5,642 bases of DNA from Ruminococcus sp. (lineage in GTDB: Bacteria; Bacillota; Clostridia; Oscillospirales; Ruminococcaceae), in NCBI GenBank assembly GCA_023667165.1, contig JAMPAO010000138.1:1-5642 (forward strand), read 5' to 3'. The position numbers and the translations under genes are program-made. Positions 1-5,490 of the stretch are shown in pieces. Position 1 is the first letter of the stretch. Every line of letters begins with the position of its first letter. Below the pieces are notes generated by a model. The model was not told the origin of the DNA. It saw nothing but the letters and a program-made list of their open reading frames with translations, and ran no database searches.

Positions 1-25
1 TTTATCAGAGCGCCTCCCCCTTCCC

Positions 26-103
26 CCGTAGGTTGTCCCTTTGCATGGCTAACGTACAGCACTCATTTCCGAAGCTAATACATCCCGCCAAAAAACAAAC
101 AAT
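26..103. repeat. 78-bp direct repeat, copy 1
   Basis: This segment matches 285-362 base for base with only five mismatches (at 32, 56, 83, 86 and 101 in this copy). It begins CCGTAG and ends in an A-rich run. The flanks differ: here the left flank is C-rich (CTCCCCCTTCCCCC), while the second copy is preceded by GAGGGCAAA. I see no terminal inverted repeats or transposase. It looks like a dispersed intergenic repeat or the relic of a duplicated element end. Its function is unknown. Confidence 0.85.
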
Positions 104-115
104 GCTGCATAAAGA

Positions 116-133
116 AAAAAGGAAAACCTTTTT
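116..133 (-). terminator. Weak possible terminator downstream of thiW
   Basis: AAAAAGG and CCTTTTT form a 7-bp stem with a four-base loop, and on the minus strand the stem runs directly into a T-rich tract. Only two pairs are G-C and it lies about 290 bp past the thiW stop, so it is a poor intrinsic terminator. No better candidate for ending the thi transcript is visible between 134 and 423. Confidence 0.25.
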
Positions 134-284
134 CCAACCCCCATAACCCTATGTAATAACAAACCCTTTTCAAAGAAAAAAACTAAAAATCAAAATAAAC
201 CAACGCAGTGGCAAGCATAGCGGTGACCTGGAGAGGGATAGTGGAAAGGGAAAGAGTGTGTGCAGCTAAAGCTGCGAGGGCAAA

Positions 285-362
285 CCGTAGATTGTCCCTT
301 TGCATGGCTAACGTGCAGCACTCATTTCCGAAGCTAATACAACCTGCCAAAAAACAAACTAT
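285..362. repeat. 78-bp direct repeat, copy 2
   Basis: This is the second copy of the repeat at 26-103, in the same orientation and offset by 259 bp. Similarity stops near 362, about 60 bp beyond the thiW stop codon. On the minus strand each copy contains an ATG followed by codons for QRDNLR (copy 2 ATG at 305), but the frames then diverge, so a conserved protein is unlikely. Confidence 0.85.
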
Positions 363-423
363 AGCATAAGGGAGATAAAGTGCAAATTAAAGCAGTCAAC
401 CAATACAATCCGCCTCCTACCGG

Positions 424-972
424 TCAATTCCCTTGCCCCGTTTCATTTCCGAGATATTCGTCGAAAAACCTTACCCGTTTCATAGCCGTGACCGTAACAG
501 CGGCAATTGCCGTTCCCGCAGCGCTGGAAACGAAAAAGGGAAAAACAAATCCGAAAAGCGTCGCGGCAGTATTTTTCATTATAAAATAAGCCACGGGGAA
601 CGAAAGTATGCCGCCTATGACCGACGTGCCGAACAGTTCTCCGGCGTATGCCGCGGTAAGCCGCGCCGCCGGCGGCTTGTCCTTGAATACTATGTGGAAC
701 ATAATCCCCGAAAGGAACGCCCCCGCCATCGACCCGGGAAACGCCATAGGCGATCCCAGTCCGAGGATATTCCGTATCAGGCTCGCGCAGAAAGCGATCC
801 CCAGAGAATACCACGGACCCAGATACACTCCTCCGATAATGTTCACCAAATGCTGTACGGGACTGCATTTCGCTCCCAGAAACGGGAAAGAAAAAAGCGA
901 TCCCGCAGCAGCGGCGGCGGTCAGCATTGCAGCGGCGGCAAGTCTTGCGGTGTTTGTTCTTGTGTTGTTCAT
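424..972 (-). CDS. thiW: ThiW family ECF transporter S component (predicted thiazole uptake)
   Basis: This 182-residue, very hydrophobic membrane protein has about five to six likely membrane segments (roughly residues 8-28, 40-66, 77-96, 105-130 and 137-163). It resembles the ThiW family, the substrate-binding S subunit of energy-coupling-factor vitamin importers. Comparative genomics predicts that ThiW carries the thiazole precursor of thiamine. Family-like blocks are GAKCSPVQHLVN (33-44), the segment through LGLGSPMAFPGSMAG (70-84), and GELFGTSVIGG (111-121). The length is normal. I chose the ATG at 972 because AAGGAG lies about 9 nt upstream and the family-like sequence begins there. The frame stays open up to 1182, but that 70-codon extension crosses the structured leader and reads as non-membrane, low-similarity sequence. 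The gene follows thiC at 382 bp, and no ECF A, A' or T subunits are in the window, so a shared module elsewhere must energise it. Substrate assignment is by family, not proven here. Confidence 0.92.
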   Translation of the reverse strand: MNNTRTNTARLAAAAMLTAAAAAGSLFSFPFLGAKCSPVQHLVNIIGGVYLGPWYSLGIAFCASLIRNILGLGSPMAFPGSMAGAFLSGIMFHIVFKDKPPAARLTAAYAGELFGTSVIGGILSFPVAYFIMKNTAATLFGFVFPFFVSSAAGTAIAAVTVTAMKRVRFFDEYLGNETGQGN

Positions 973-1190
973 AGCTTTACTCTCCTTTTCCTTTATCGGG
1001 AGAGCGCTGCTTTGCACAGGGTATGCTCCGCCCGATAAACAGACGGTCGGCGATCGATTTCGCCCTCTCACCCCGAAACACGGGTTCCCTCGCAGAATTA
1101 TCATCCTGCGGACGCTCCTCCGCAGGCGTATATATGGATCTGCCGACGGTGTTTTCACCTGCTGAAACAGACCGTATATCATATCAAAAC
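973..1190 (-). promoter_or_regulatory. Structured leader of thiW, class not recognised
   Basis: This untranslated region between the palindromic element and thiW is rich in potential RNA structure on the minus strand. It has GGTG-AAAA-CACC (1148-1159). GUCGGC (1142-1147) can pair with GCCGAC (1046-1051), closing a multibranch domain. There is an 8-bp hairpin, CCUGCGGA with UCCGCAGG (1105-1126). A competing stem, GCAGGA with UUCUGC, reuses the GCAGG arm. ACCCG-UGUUU-CGGG and GGCGA-AAUCGA-UCGCC stems follow. Finally a 9-bp outer stem, UUUAUCGGG with CCCGAUAAA (992-1039), ends five bases before the Shine-Dalgarno. No U-tract follows, so it is not an intrinsic terminator. The TPP motifs CUGAGA and ACCUGAU are absent. 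The fold was drawn by eye. Confidence 0.5.
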
Positions 1191-1333
1191 GCGTTCACAT
1201 AAACCGTGAGTACGTATTTTTGCCGTATTTTGCGTTAAAGATCCTTGAAATACCCGCGTATGCCTGCGGGATCTTTGCCTTGAATACGGCAAAATCACGC
1301 TCAAGATCCGCACGTCGGATTTATGTGAAACGC
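1191..1333. repeat. 143-bp imperfect palindrome between thiC and thiW
   Basis: The ends are near-perfect inverted repeats: GCGTTCACATAAACCG (1191-1206) faces CGGATTTATGTGAAACGC (1316-1333), differing by two single-base indels. Further in, an inverted pair of TTTTGCCGTATT and AATACGGCAAAA recurs, then AAAGATCC and GGATCTTT, and finally a CCCGC/GCGGG hairpin at the centre. The nested arms resemble a small non-autonomous (MITE-like) element or a long RNA hairpin. It begins about 20 bp past the thiC stop codon and has no obvious target-site duplication. It could act as an attenuator, a processing site or a stabiliser of the thiC mRNA. Function is inferred only from structure. Confidence 0.7.
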
Positions 1334-1354
1334 TCTTGGAGGAACTGAAATTTA

Positions 1355-2671
1355 TTACGGCTTTTCGGTGCAAAATTCCACCTTTTTGCCCTCCAGTATC
1401 ATGTTCGTGGTTCTGACAGCGCACATTTTTCCGCACATGGAGCAGGTGTGCCTGTCGGCGGGAGGAGTGCTTTCAAAATATGCGCGCGCCTTTTCCGGAT
1501 CGGCTGCTATGGAGAACATTTCCTCCCAGTCCACCTTGTGACGGGCGGCAGCCATTTTATTGTCAAGATCTCTTGCGTGGGGAACGCCCTTTGCGATATC
1601 CGCGGCATGAGCCGCGATCTTTGAGGCTATGATCCCCTCCTTGACGTCGTTTTCATCGGGCAGCCTGAGATGCTCCGCAGGGGTCACATAGCACAGGAAA
1701 TCGGCGCCGCTTGCCGCAGCTATCGCCCCGCCTATAGCGGAGGTGATGTGGTCGTAGCCTGGGAAAATATCCGTGACCAGAGGTCCGAGAACGTAAAAGG
1801 GCGCGCCGTGGCATATTCGCTTTTCCAGAGCCATGTTTGCGGCGATCTCGTTCATCGCCATATGCCCCGGACCCTCGATCATGACCTGAACGTCCTTTGC
1901 CCATGCTCTTTCAGTCAGCGCGCCCAGCTCTATAAGCTCGGCTATCTGACCGCCGTCGGTGCTGTCGTCAATGCAGCCGGGGCGCAGAGCGTCGCCGAGG
2001 CTTACGGTAACGTCGTATTCGCGGAGAATATCCAGAACGTCGTCGAAATATTCGTAAAACGGATTTTCATTTCCGGTCATTTCCATCCAGGCAAACAGCA
2101 GAGAGCCGCCCCTCGAAACAATGTTCATTTTACGTTTGTCGCGCTTGAACGCCTCCGCAGCGCGGCGGTTGATCCCCGCATGGATCGTCATAAAATCCAC
2201 GCCTTCTTCGGCGTGCGCCCGAATGACCTTCAGAAAATCTTCGGCGGTTATCTCAAGCAGATCCTTTTCGAGATAGCCGATCGCGTCGTACATGGGCACG
2301 GTGCCGATCATCGCGGGGGACATTTCAATGAGCTGCTTTCTGAAGGTGTTGGTCTTTCCGTAATTGGACAGATCCATGATCGCCTCCGCGCCGAATTTCA
2401 GCGCCGTTCTCACCTTGTTCATCTCCGCGCCGTAATTGCGGCAGTCGCCCGAAATGCCGAGGTTGACGTTTATCTTTGTCCGCAGTCCCTTTCCGACTCC
2501 CTCGGGACTGAGAGAACGGTGGTTCACATTTGCGGGAATGACGATCTGACCTGCGGCGGCAAGCTCCCGTATTGTTTCGGGAGATGTGTATTCCTTTTTG
2601 GCAACGATTTCCATTTCCGGTGTGACCGTTCCTTTTTTTGCGGCTTCCATCTGGGTTTGATATTGTTTCAT
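1355..2671 (-). CDS. thiC: Phosphomethylpyrimidine synthase ThiC
   Basis: ThiC is a cytosolic iron-sulfur radical-SAM-type enzyme. It rearranges 5-aminoimidazole ribotide into HMP-P, the pyrimidine half of thiamine. This copy has 438 residues, the shorter form without the extra N-terminal domain of the roughly 600-residue proteobacterial and plant enzymes. Landmarks are NVNHRSLSPEGVGKG (48-62), INVNLG (67-72), SRGGS (186-190), LGDALRPG (225-232), EGPGHM (266-271, a likely metal-binding His270), and PAEHLRLPDEND (331-342). The C-terminal cluster is C410-x2-C413-x3-C417. E. coli-type enzymes have CX2CX4C, so the last spacer is one residue shorter; I think this is common in short ThiC proteins but cannot check. 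The ATG at 2671 is preceded by AAAGGA at a spacing of about 7-8 nt, and MKQYQTQMEAAKKG is a typical N-terminus. The gene sits behind a TPP riboswitch and terminator and is followed by thiW. Confidence 0.97.
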   Translation of the reverse strand: MKQYQTQMEAAKKGTVTPEMEIVAKKEYTSPETIRELAAAGQIVIPANVNHRSLSPEGVGKGLRTKINVNLGISGDCRNYGAEMNKVRTALKFGAEAIMDLSNYGKTNTFRKQLIEMSPAMIGTVPMYDAIGYLEKDLLEITAEDFLKVIRAHAEEGVDFMTIHAGINRRAAEAFKRDKRKMNIVSRGGSLLFAWMEMTGNENPFYEYFDDVLDILREYDVTVSLGDALRPGCIDDSTDGGQIAELIELGALTERAWAKDVQVMIEGPGHMAMNEIAANMALEKRICHGAPFYVLGPLVTDIFPGYDHITSAIGGAIAAASGADFLCYVTPAEHLRLPDENDVKEGIIASKIAAHAADIAKGVPHARDLDNKMAAARHKVDWEEMFSIAADPEKARAYFESTPPADRHTCSMCGKMCAVRTTNMILEGKKVEFCTEKP

Positions 2672-2688
2672 AAAAATATCCTTTCCGA

Positions 2689-2749
2689 TGATATCAATAT
2701 GATATCATTTTGATATCATATTATATCAAAACGATATCATATTATATGA
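2689..2749. repeat. Phased array of TGATATCA-like palindromes upstream of thiC
   Basis: Six 8-bp palindromes or near-palindromes start at 2689, 2700, 2711, 2721, 2732 and 2742. The first three are perfect TGATATCA; the others are TTATATCA, CGATATCA and TTATATGA. Spacings of 11, 11, 10, 11 and 10 bp average 10.6, one turn of B-DNA, so every copy faces the same side of the helix. The array fills the gap between the riboswitch terminator and the thiC ribosome-binding site. It could be a cooperative protein-binding site or merely an expanded AT-rich tandem repeat of about 21 bp. It also contains TATAAT on the minus strand without a good -35 box. Confidence 0.75.
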
Positions 2750-2754
2750 ATAAG

Positions 2755-2790
2755 TATAATAAAAAAGTCTGTATGCGCAGACATACAGAC
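2755..2790 (-). terminator. Riboswitch-controlled intrinsic terminator before thiC
   Basis: On the minus strand GTCTGTATG and CATACAGAC form a perfect 9-bp stem with a six-base loop (2767-2790), followed at once by TTTTTTATTAT. It lies about 17 nt beyond the TPP aptamer and about 85 nt before thiC. This is the classic off-switch layout in which TPP binding favours termination. Confidence 0.9.
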
Positions 2791-2806
2791 AAAAGCTTAC
2801 GAAAAG

Positions 2807-3000
2807 CGTTTCCCTACGCCGGCATTACCCGAATCAGGTCAAAGGGTCGGAACTGTTTTGTACGCCTGTATCCGTTTCAGCGCTTTGCAATGGATCGTGA
2901 AGAAGCGCGGTTTACGGCTGCTTCCGCTCAGACCTTGTGCGGGCATTTTCGGATATGGGGTACCGGTTCCCTCTCAGCCGCCTTCAGCAGCTCCCCGATA
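2807..3000 (-). ncRNA. TPP riboswitch with enlarged P3a region
   Basis: The minus strand carries the conserved thi-box blocks in order: CGGGGAGC (2990-2997), GGCUGAGAG (pyrimidine-sensing CUGAGA at 2972-2977), ACCCUUU (2841-2847), ACCUGAU (2833-2839), the GGGUAAUGCC apical part of P5, and GCGUAGGGAA (2810-2819). P3 can form as GCUGC-UGAAG-GCGGC. Between CUGAGA and ACCCUUU, where short aptamers have only a few bases or a small optional hairpin, there are 124 nt (2848-2971). This insert appears folded, with GGAAC/GUUCC at its base and UAUCCG/CGGAUA above. I could not draw a strong P1, so the outer boundaries are approximate. It controls thiC, and thiW too if readthrough occurs, in response to TPP. 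Confidence 0.95.
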
Positions 3001-3016
3001 AAAATATTCGATCTGA

Positions 3017-3062
3017 GGCAATACCGCGCAAAGAGCGGCTAACGCCTTTGTGCGGTATTGCC
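3017..3062 (-). promoter_or_regulatory. Long hairpin at the 5' end of the thiC transcript
   Basis: The two 17-base arms beginning GGCAATACCGC on either strand pair across a 12-base loop with one wobble or mismatch. The predicted transcription start lies at about 3062-3064, so the mRNA would begin directly with this stem. Such 5' stems commonly protect transcripts from decay. On the plus strand a T-run (3080-3087) follows only after about 17 bp, so a terminator role for plus-strand transcription is less likely. Confidence 0.65.
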
Positions 3063-3069
3063 TTATTAA

Positions 3070-3098
3070 ATAGTAGCACTTTTTTTTCCGTTTGTCAA
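3070..3098 (-). promoter_or_regulatory. Sigma-A-type promoter for the riboswitch-thiC-thiW transcript
   Basis: The minus strand has a perfect -35 box TTGACA (3093-3098), a 17-bp spacer containing an A-run, and a -10 box TACTAT (3070-3075). The -10 box is preceded by TGC, giving an extended -10. Transcription should start near 3062-3064, about 65 nt before the TPP aptamer. The position immediately upstream of the riboswitch supports the call. Confidence 0.85.
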
Positions 3099-3138
3099 TA
3101 TCTTTTTTTCAAAAATTCACGGCGATATAATTTAAAAC

Positions 3139-3151
3139 GGCGCAGCGCGCC
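3139..3151 (-). terminator. Possible minor GC hairpin between bspA-like gene and thiC promoter
   Basis: GGCGC-AGC-GCGCC is a perfect 5-bp stem, followed on the minus strand by GTTTTAAATT. It could be a backup terminator for the surface-protein gene, but the stem is short and the U-tract is interrupted. The rest of 3100-3240 holds only two small AAGCT-type inverted repeats and no gene. Confidence 0.25.
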
Positions 3152-3242
3152 CTCTGCTTGCTGAAAGCTGAGCTTTGAGTGACGGCAATGCGGGGAAAAG
3201 CTGAGAGAGCTTGCGGATAATTTGATACCGACACAATAAAAG

Positions 3243-3266
3243 CCGGTCTGTATGAATACAGACCGG
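3243..3266 (-). terminator. Strong terminator after the BspA-like gene, probably bidirectional
   Basis: CCGGTCTGTA and TACAGACCGG form a perfect 10-bp stem with a tetraloop, extendable to 11 bp. On the minus strand it lies 7 bp past the stop codon and is followed by CTTTTATTG. On the plus strand it is followed by ACAATTTTTATTT. It separates the surface-protein transcript from the thiC promoter. Confidence 0.88.
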
Positions 3267-3273
3267 ACAATTT

Positions 3274-5490
3274 TTATTTATGCGTTATTTTTTTCCGATA
3301 CGCAATTGCTGCGAGAAAAGCGGCGGTCGCTGCTATTCCGCAAAAAATATATGCCTTACCGTTAATGCCGGCGCTGTCTTCATTTAAGATCGTACCCGCG
3401 CCTGATGAAACGTCGTCAATATAGGAAAAATCATCGATCACGGCAACATAATCGGAAGCGTGAGTGAACACAAATTTTGCGCTGCCGCCCTCAATTTGCG
3501 AGGCGTTCACAAATTCAAATCCGCCATTATTGCAATAATAAAGATTTGCGAGCTTGCCGTTATATTTTTTCCCGAAAGGCACGTTCAAAATCCCCGTAAA
3601 TCCGAAATCGCCGTTATGCTTTAAGGTGAACTGCACGGTTTTTTTATCCCCCGCAAGCTCCTTGACTTTATTTGCCGAAACGGCTTTTCTGTTCAGTCTG
3701 ATCCCCAGATCGACGGTTTTGGCTTTTGCAATATCCTTGCCGTTTATCGTCCAGTATGCGCCGCCGTTCAGCTTGAACACTACCGTTATATCCCTGCCGC
3801 GCATTGCTTCAAAAACGCTTTTGTCCACACTGCCTGCGCCGCCAAGGGTAATTTCCGTTACGCTTCCGTCCGCTGCGGCATTTATTGTATCGATCATTTT
3901 TTGTACCGCATTTTCCCGAGAGGTCACCGCCGCTGTTTGATAATTTGACGGTATATTCGGAGACGCGGTAACGGGCTCTGTAGCTGTCGGCTCGGTAACA
4001 GGCGGTTCCGTAACCGTTGGGTTTGTTTCCGTCGGTTCCGTCACGGGCGGTTCCGTAGCCGTCGGGTTTGTTTCCGTCGGTTCCGTCACGGGCGGTTCCG
4101 TAGCCGTGGGATCTGTTTCCGTCGGCTCGGTCACCGTGGGAGCAGTTTCCGTCGGTTCGGTAACGTCAAGTTTAGGGATACTTTCTGTTTTTTCGTATGA
4201 ACAAACCGTGCAAACGTAGGTTTTTACGCCCTCCGCTGTTTCGGTCGGCTCTTTTGTGACCGTACCGTCATTCCAAGCGTGTGCGGCTTTGTCGGATATT
4301 TCTTCGGTATGCCCGCAGGAAGCGGCGTGCCAATGATTTGTTTCGTCTTTAGACCAGTTTTCGGAAAAGCTATGACCCGTTGCCGAATTTTCGGCAGTTC
4401 TCGTGTCGGTTTCATCGCAGTTATCGCATTTGGCTGTTTCCGTGCCGTTTTCGGTGCAGGCTGCGTTGCCGTCGGAGATATAATTTGTGTAGCTATGTCC
4501 CAAAGGTTCGCCGTACTCGCCGCAAATGGCGCAAACCGCCTTTTGGGTACAGCTTGCCGCCTTTTCGACGACGTGGGTATGTCCCGTTTCGGAAACGTAT
4601 TGGCGGTAATTTTCGTCAACCTCCGCCACGGGTACGCCGCATACCGTATCGGGGACAGCCGTTTCGGTCATATCATCGCCGAGGGAAATTTTGTCAATCA
4701 CAACCTTGCCGCCGTTTACCGAATATTCAATCGTCGCCGCAGAGGGGGTAAATGAGCCGCAGCCCAAACCGCTTGGGTATATCAATTGCTTAAGACTTAT
4801 GCACCCCGAAAACGCACGACTTCCAACCGTCTGAACGCTGTTAGGTATTTCGATCGACGTAAGAGCGTAGCAATCAGAGAACGCATATTTGCCTACGGTT
4901 TCAACGCCGTTGGGTATCTCAATTGCCGCAAGAGCGAAACACGAGCGGAAAGCATTGTCGCCTATGGTTTTAAGGCTGTCGGGCATAGATACAGCCGTAA
5001 GGCTTACGCAGTCTTGAAACGCACGTTCGCCTATACTTTCCAAACCCTCGGGCAAAGTGATTTCTTTTAAATCTGTTCCCACAAAGCTCACATCGCCTAT
5101 CTTTTTAAGGGTTGAGGGCAGTGAAACGCGTTCAAGTCCGCAAAAAGCACCAAACGCATAGTCCCCAACAGAGGTAACGCCCTCGGCTATAAATACCTCT
5201 TTAATGTGTCTATTGACTTTTTCGCCGTATTCATTGTCTTCTGCTTGCACCAAAAACGGTCTGTCGTTGTAGTCGGACTCTGTATAATCCGTCATAGCAC
5301 CCGCGCCGTCTATTAAAAGAAAATCGTAAAAGCCGTCGCCGTCGGTATCGCTTAAGGTGTATTCAGCTTTATCGCCGCAAAAGTCTGTCTTGTCGGCGGC
5401 GGGTTCGGCGAAAACCGCAGGGATATCAAACAGTGAAAACAGCATTATTCCCGCCGTCAGAAATGAAGTTATTTTTTTAACCGCAGTCAT
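3274..5490 (-). CDS. BspA-type leucine-rich-repeat surface protein, secreted and membrane-anchored
   Basis: This 738-residue protein has a modular cell-surface layout. Residues 1-28 are a signal peptide (KK, hydrophobic core, likely cleavage after VFA). Residues 38-70 form the BspA-family N-terminal module, with DTDGDG (48-53), a possible calcium-binding loop, and GAGAMTDY. Residues about 96-237 hold six or so ~23-residue LRR_5 repeats of the form L-x2-I-x-IP-x4-TIG-x2-AF-x2-C. Residues 303-440 are a Cys/His-containing repeat region with CxxC pairs at 320/323, 355/358 and 427/430. Residues 443-510 are a Pro/Thr/Glu-rich stalk with 15-residue repeats. Residues 520-690 are a beta-rich domain I do not recognise, and 712-731 a membrane helix followed by RKK. 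There is no LPXTG motif, so anchoring is by the helix. Related proteins bind host matrix or mediate adhesion, but the ligand here is unknown. The ATG at 5490 has AGGGGG about 7 nt upstream. A terminator follows the stop. Confidence 0.93.
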   Translation of the reverse strand: MTAVKKITSFLTAGIMLFSLFDIPAVFAEPAADKTDFCGDKAEYTLSDTDGDGFYDFLLIDGAGAMTDYTESDYNDRPFLVQAEDNEYGEKVNRHIKEVFIAEGVTSVGDYAFGAFCGLERVSLPSTLKKIGDVSFVGTDLKEITLPEGLESIGERAFQDCVSLTAVSMPDSLKTIGDNAFRSCFALAAIEIPNGVETVGKYAFSDCYALTSIEIPNSVQTVGSRAFSGCISLKQLIYPSGLGCGSFTPSAATIEYSVNGGKVVIDKISLGDDMTETAVPDTVCGVPVAEVDENYRQYVSETGHTHVVEKAASCTQKAVCAICGEYGEPLGHSYTNYISDGNAACTENGTETAKCDNCDETDTRTAENSATGHSFSENWSKDETNHWHAASCGHTEEISDKAAHAWNDGTVTKEPTETAEGVKTYVCTVCSYEKTESIPKLDVTEPTETAPTVTEPTETDPTATEPPVTEPTETNPTATEPPVTEPTETNPTVTEPPVTEPTATEPVTASPNIPSNYQTAAVTSRENAVQKMIDTINAAADGSVTEITLGGAGSVDKSVFEAMRGRDITVVFKLNGGAYWTINGKDIAKAKTVDLGIRLNRKAVSANKVKELAGDKKTVQFTLKHNGDFGFTGILNVPFGKKYNGKLANLYYCNNGGFEFVNASQIEGGSAKFVFTHASDYVAVIDDFSYIDDVSSGAGTILNEDSAGINGKAYIFCGIAATAAFLAAIAYRKKITHK
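3973..4107 (-). repeat. 45-bp tandem repeat encoding the Pro/Thr/Glu stalk
   Basis: Three 45-bp units encode residues 462-506 in the pattern TATEPPVTEPTETNP. Units 4063-4107 and 4018-4062 are identical at 44 of 45 bases, while 3973-4017 has diverged. A weaker partial unit precedes them. Near-identity suggests recent duplication, and in-frame copy-number change would lengthen or shorten the stalk. Confidence 0.85.

Larger units (their letters stand above)
1..423. other. Gene-free intergenic region left of thiW
   Basis: No convincing gene is visible in this 423-base stretch. It is AT-rich with purine and pyrimidine runs, unlike the GC-richer thi genes. It holds two copies of a 78-bp direct repeat (26-103 and 285-362), a weak A/T hairpin (116-133) and a short perfect hairpin GCAGCT-AA-AGCTGC (262-275). 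A 40-codon minus-strand open frame (183-305) starts inside the second repeat copy, but it lacks a Shine-Dalgarno and any recognisable protein character. If the thi operon continues past thiW, none of the continuation is seen here. Confidence 0.7.

Noticed and set aside
1..14. Similarity of TTTATC-AGAGCGC at the left edge to the thiW leader hairpin (992-1007)
   Set aside because: It is a short gapped match of about 13 bases, too little to claim homology.
183..305. 40-codon minus-strand open frame starting in repeat copy 2
   Set aside because: It has no ribosome-binding site, its start lies in a repeat whose other copy has a different, shorter frame, and it has no recognisable protein features.
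380..589. 69-codon plus-strand frame with a GTG start and a GGGAG-like sequence upstream
   Set aside because: Most of it is antisense to the 3' end of thiW and its composition follows the thiW codons, so it is best read as a shadow frame.
1021..1105. Partial resemblance of the thiW leader to cobalamin or TPP riboswitch blocks (GGGAA, CUGU..AUCGGG..GGAGC, GCGAGGGAA)
   Set aside because: Blocks occur singly or with wrong intervening hairpins. I could not assemble the full conserved core of either class, so no class is assigned.
973..1182. N-terminal extension of thiW by 70 codons to an ATG at 1182
   Set aside because: The extension crosses the structured leader, lacks family similarity and has no Shine-Dalgarno as good as the one before the ATG at 972.
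1670..2713. 347-codon plus-strand frame opposite thiC
   Set aside because: It is the antisense shadow of a strongly conserved thiC and has no independent support.
3193..3230. Plus-strand GGGG...GCTGAGAG resembling the 5' half of a TPP riboswitch
   Set aside because: The second half (ACCCUUU, ACCUGAU, GCGUAGGGA) does not follow, and no plus-strand gene lies downstream. The match comes from a short AAGCT inverted repeat.
3973..4107. CRISPR-like periodic repeats
   Set aside because: The 45-bp units are directly adjacent without spacers and encode an in-frame Pro/Thr/Glu stalk, so they are coding tandem repeats.
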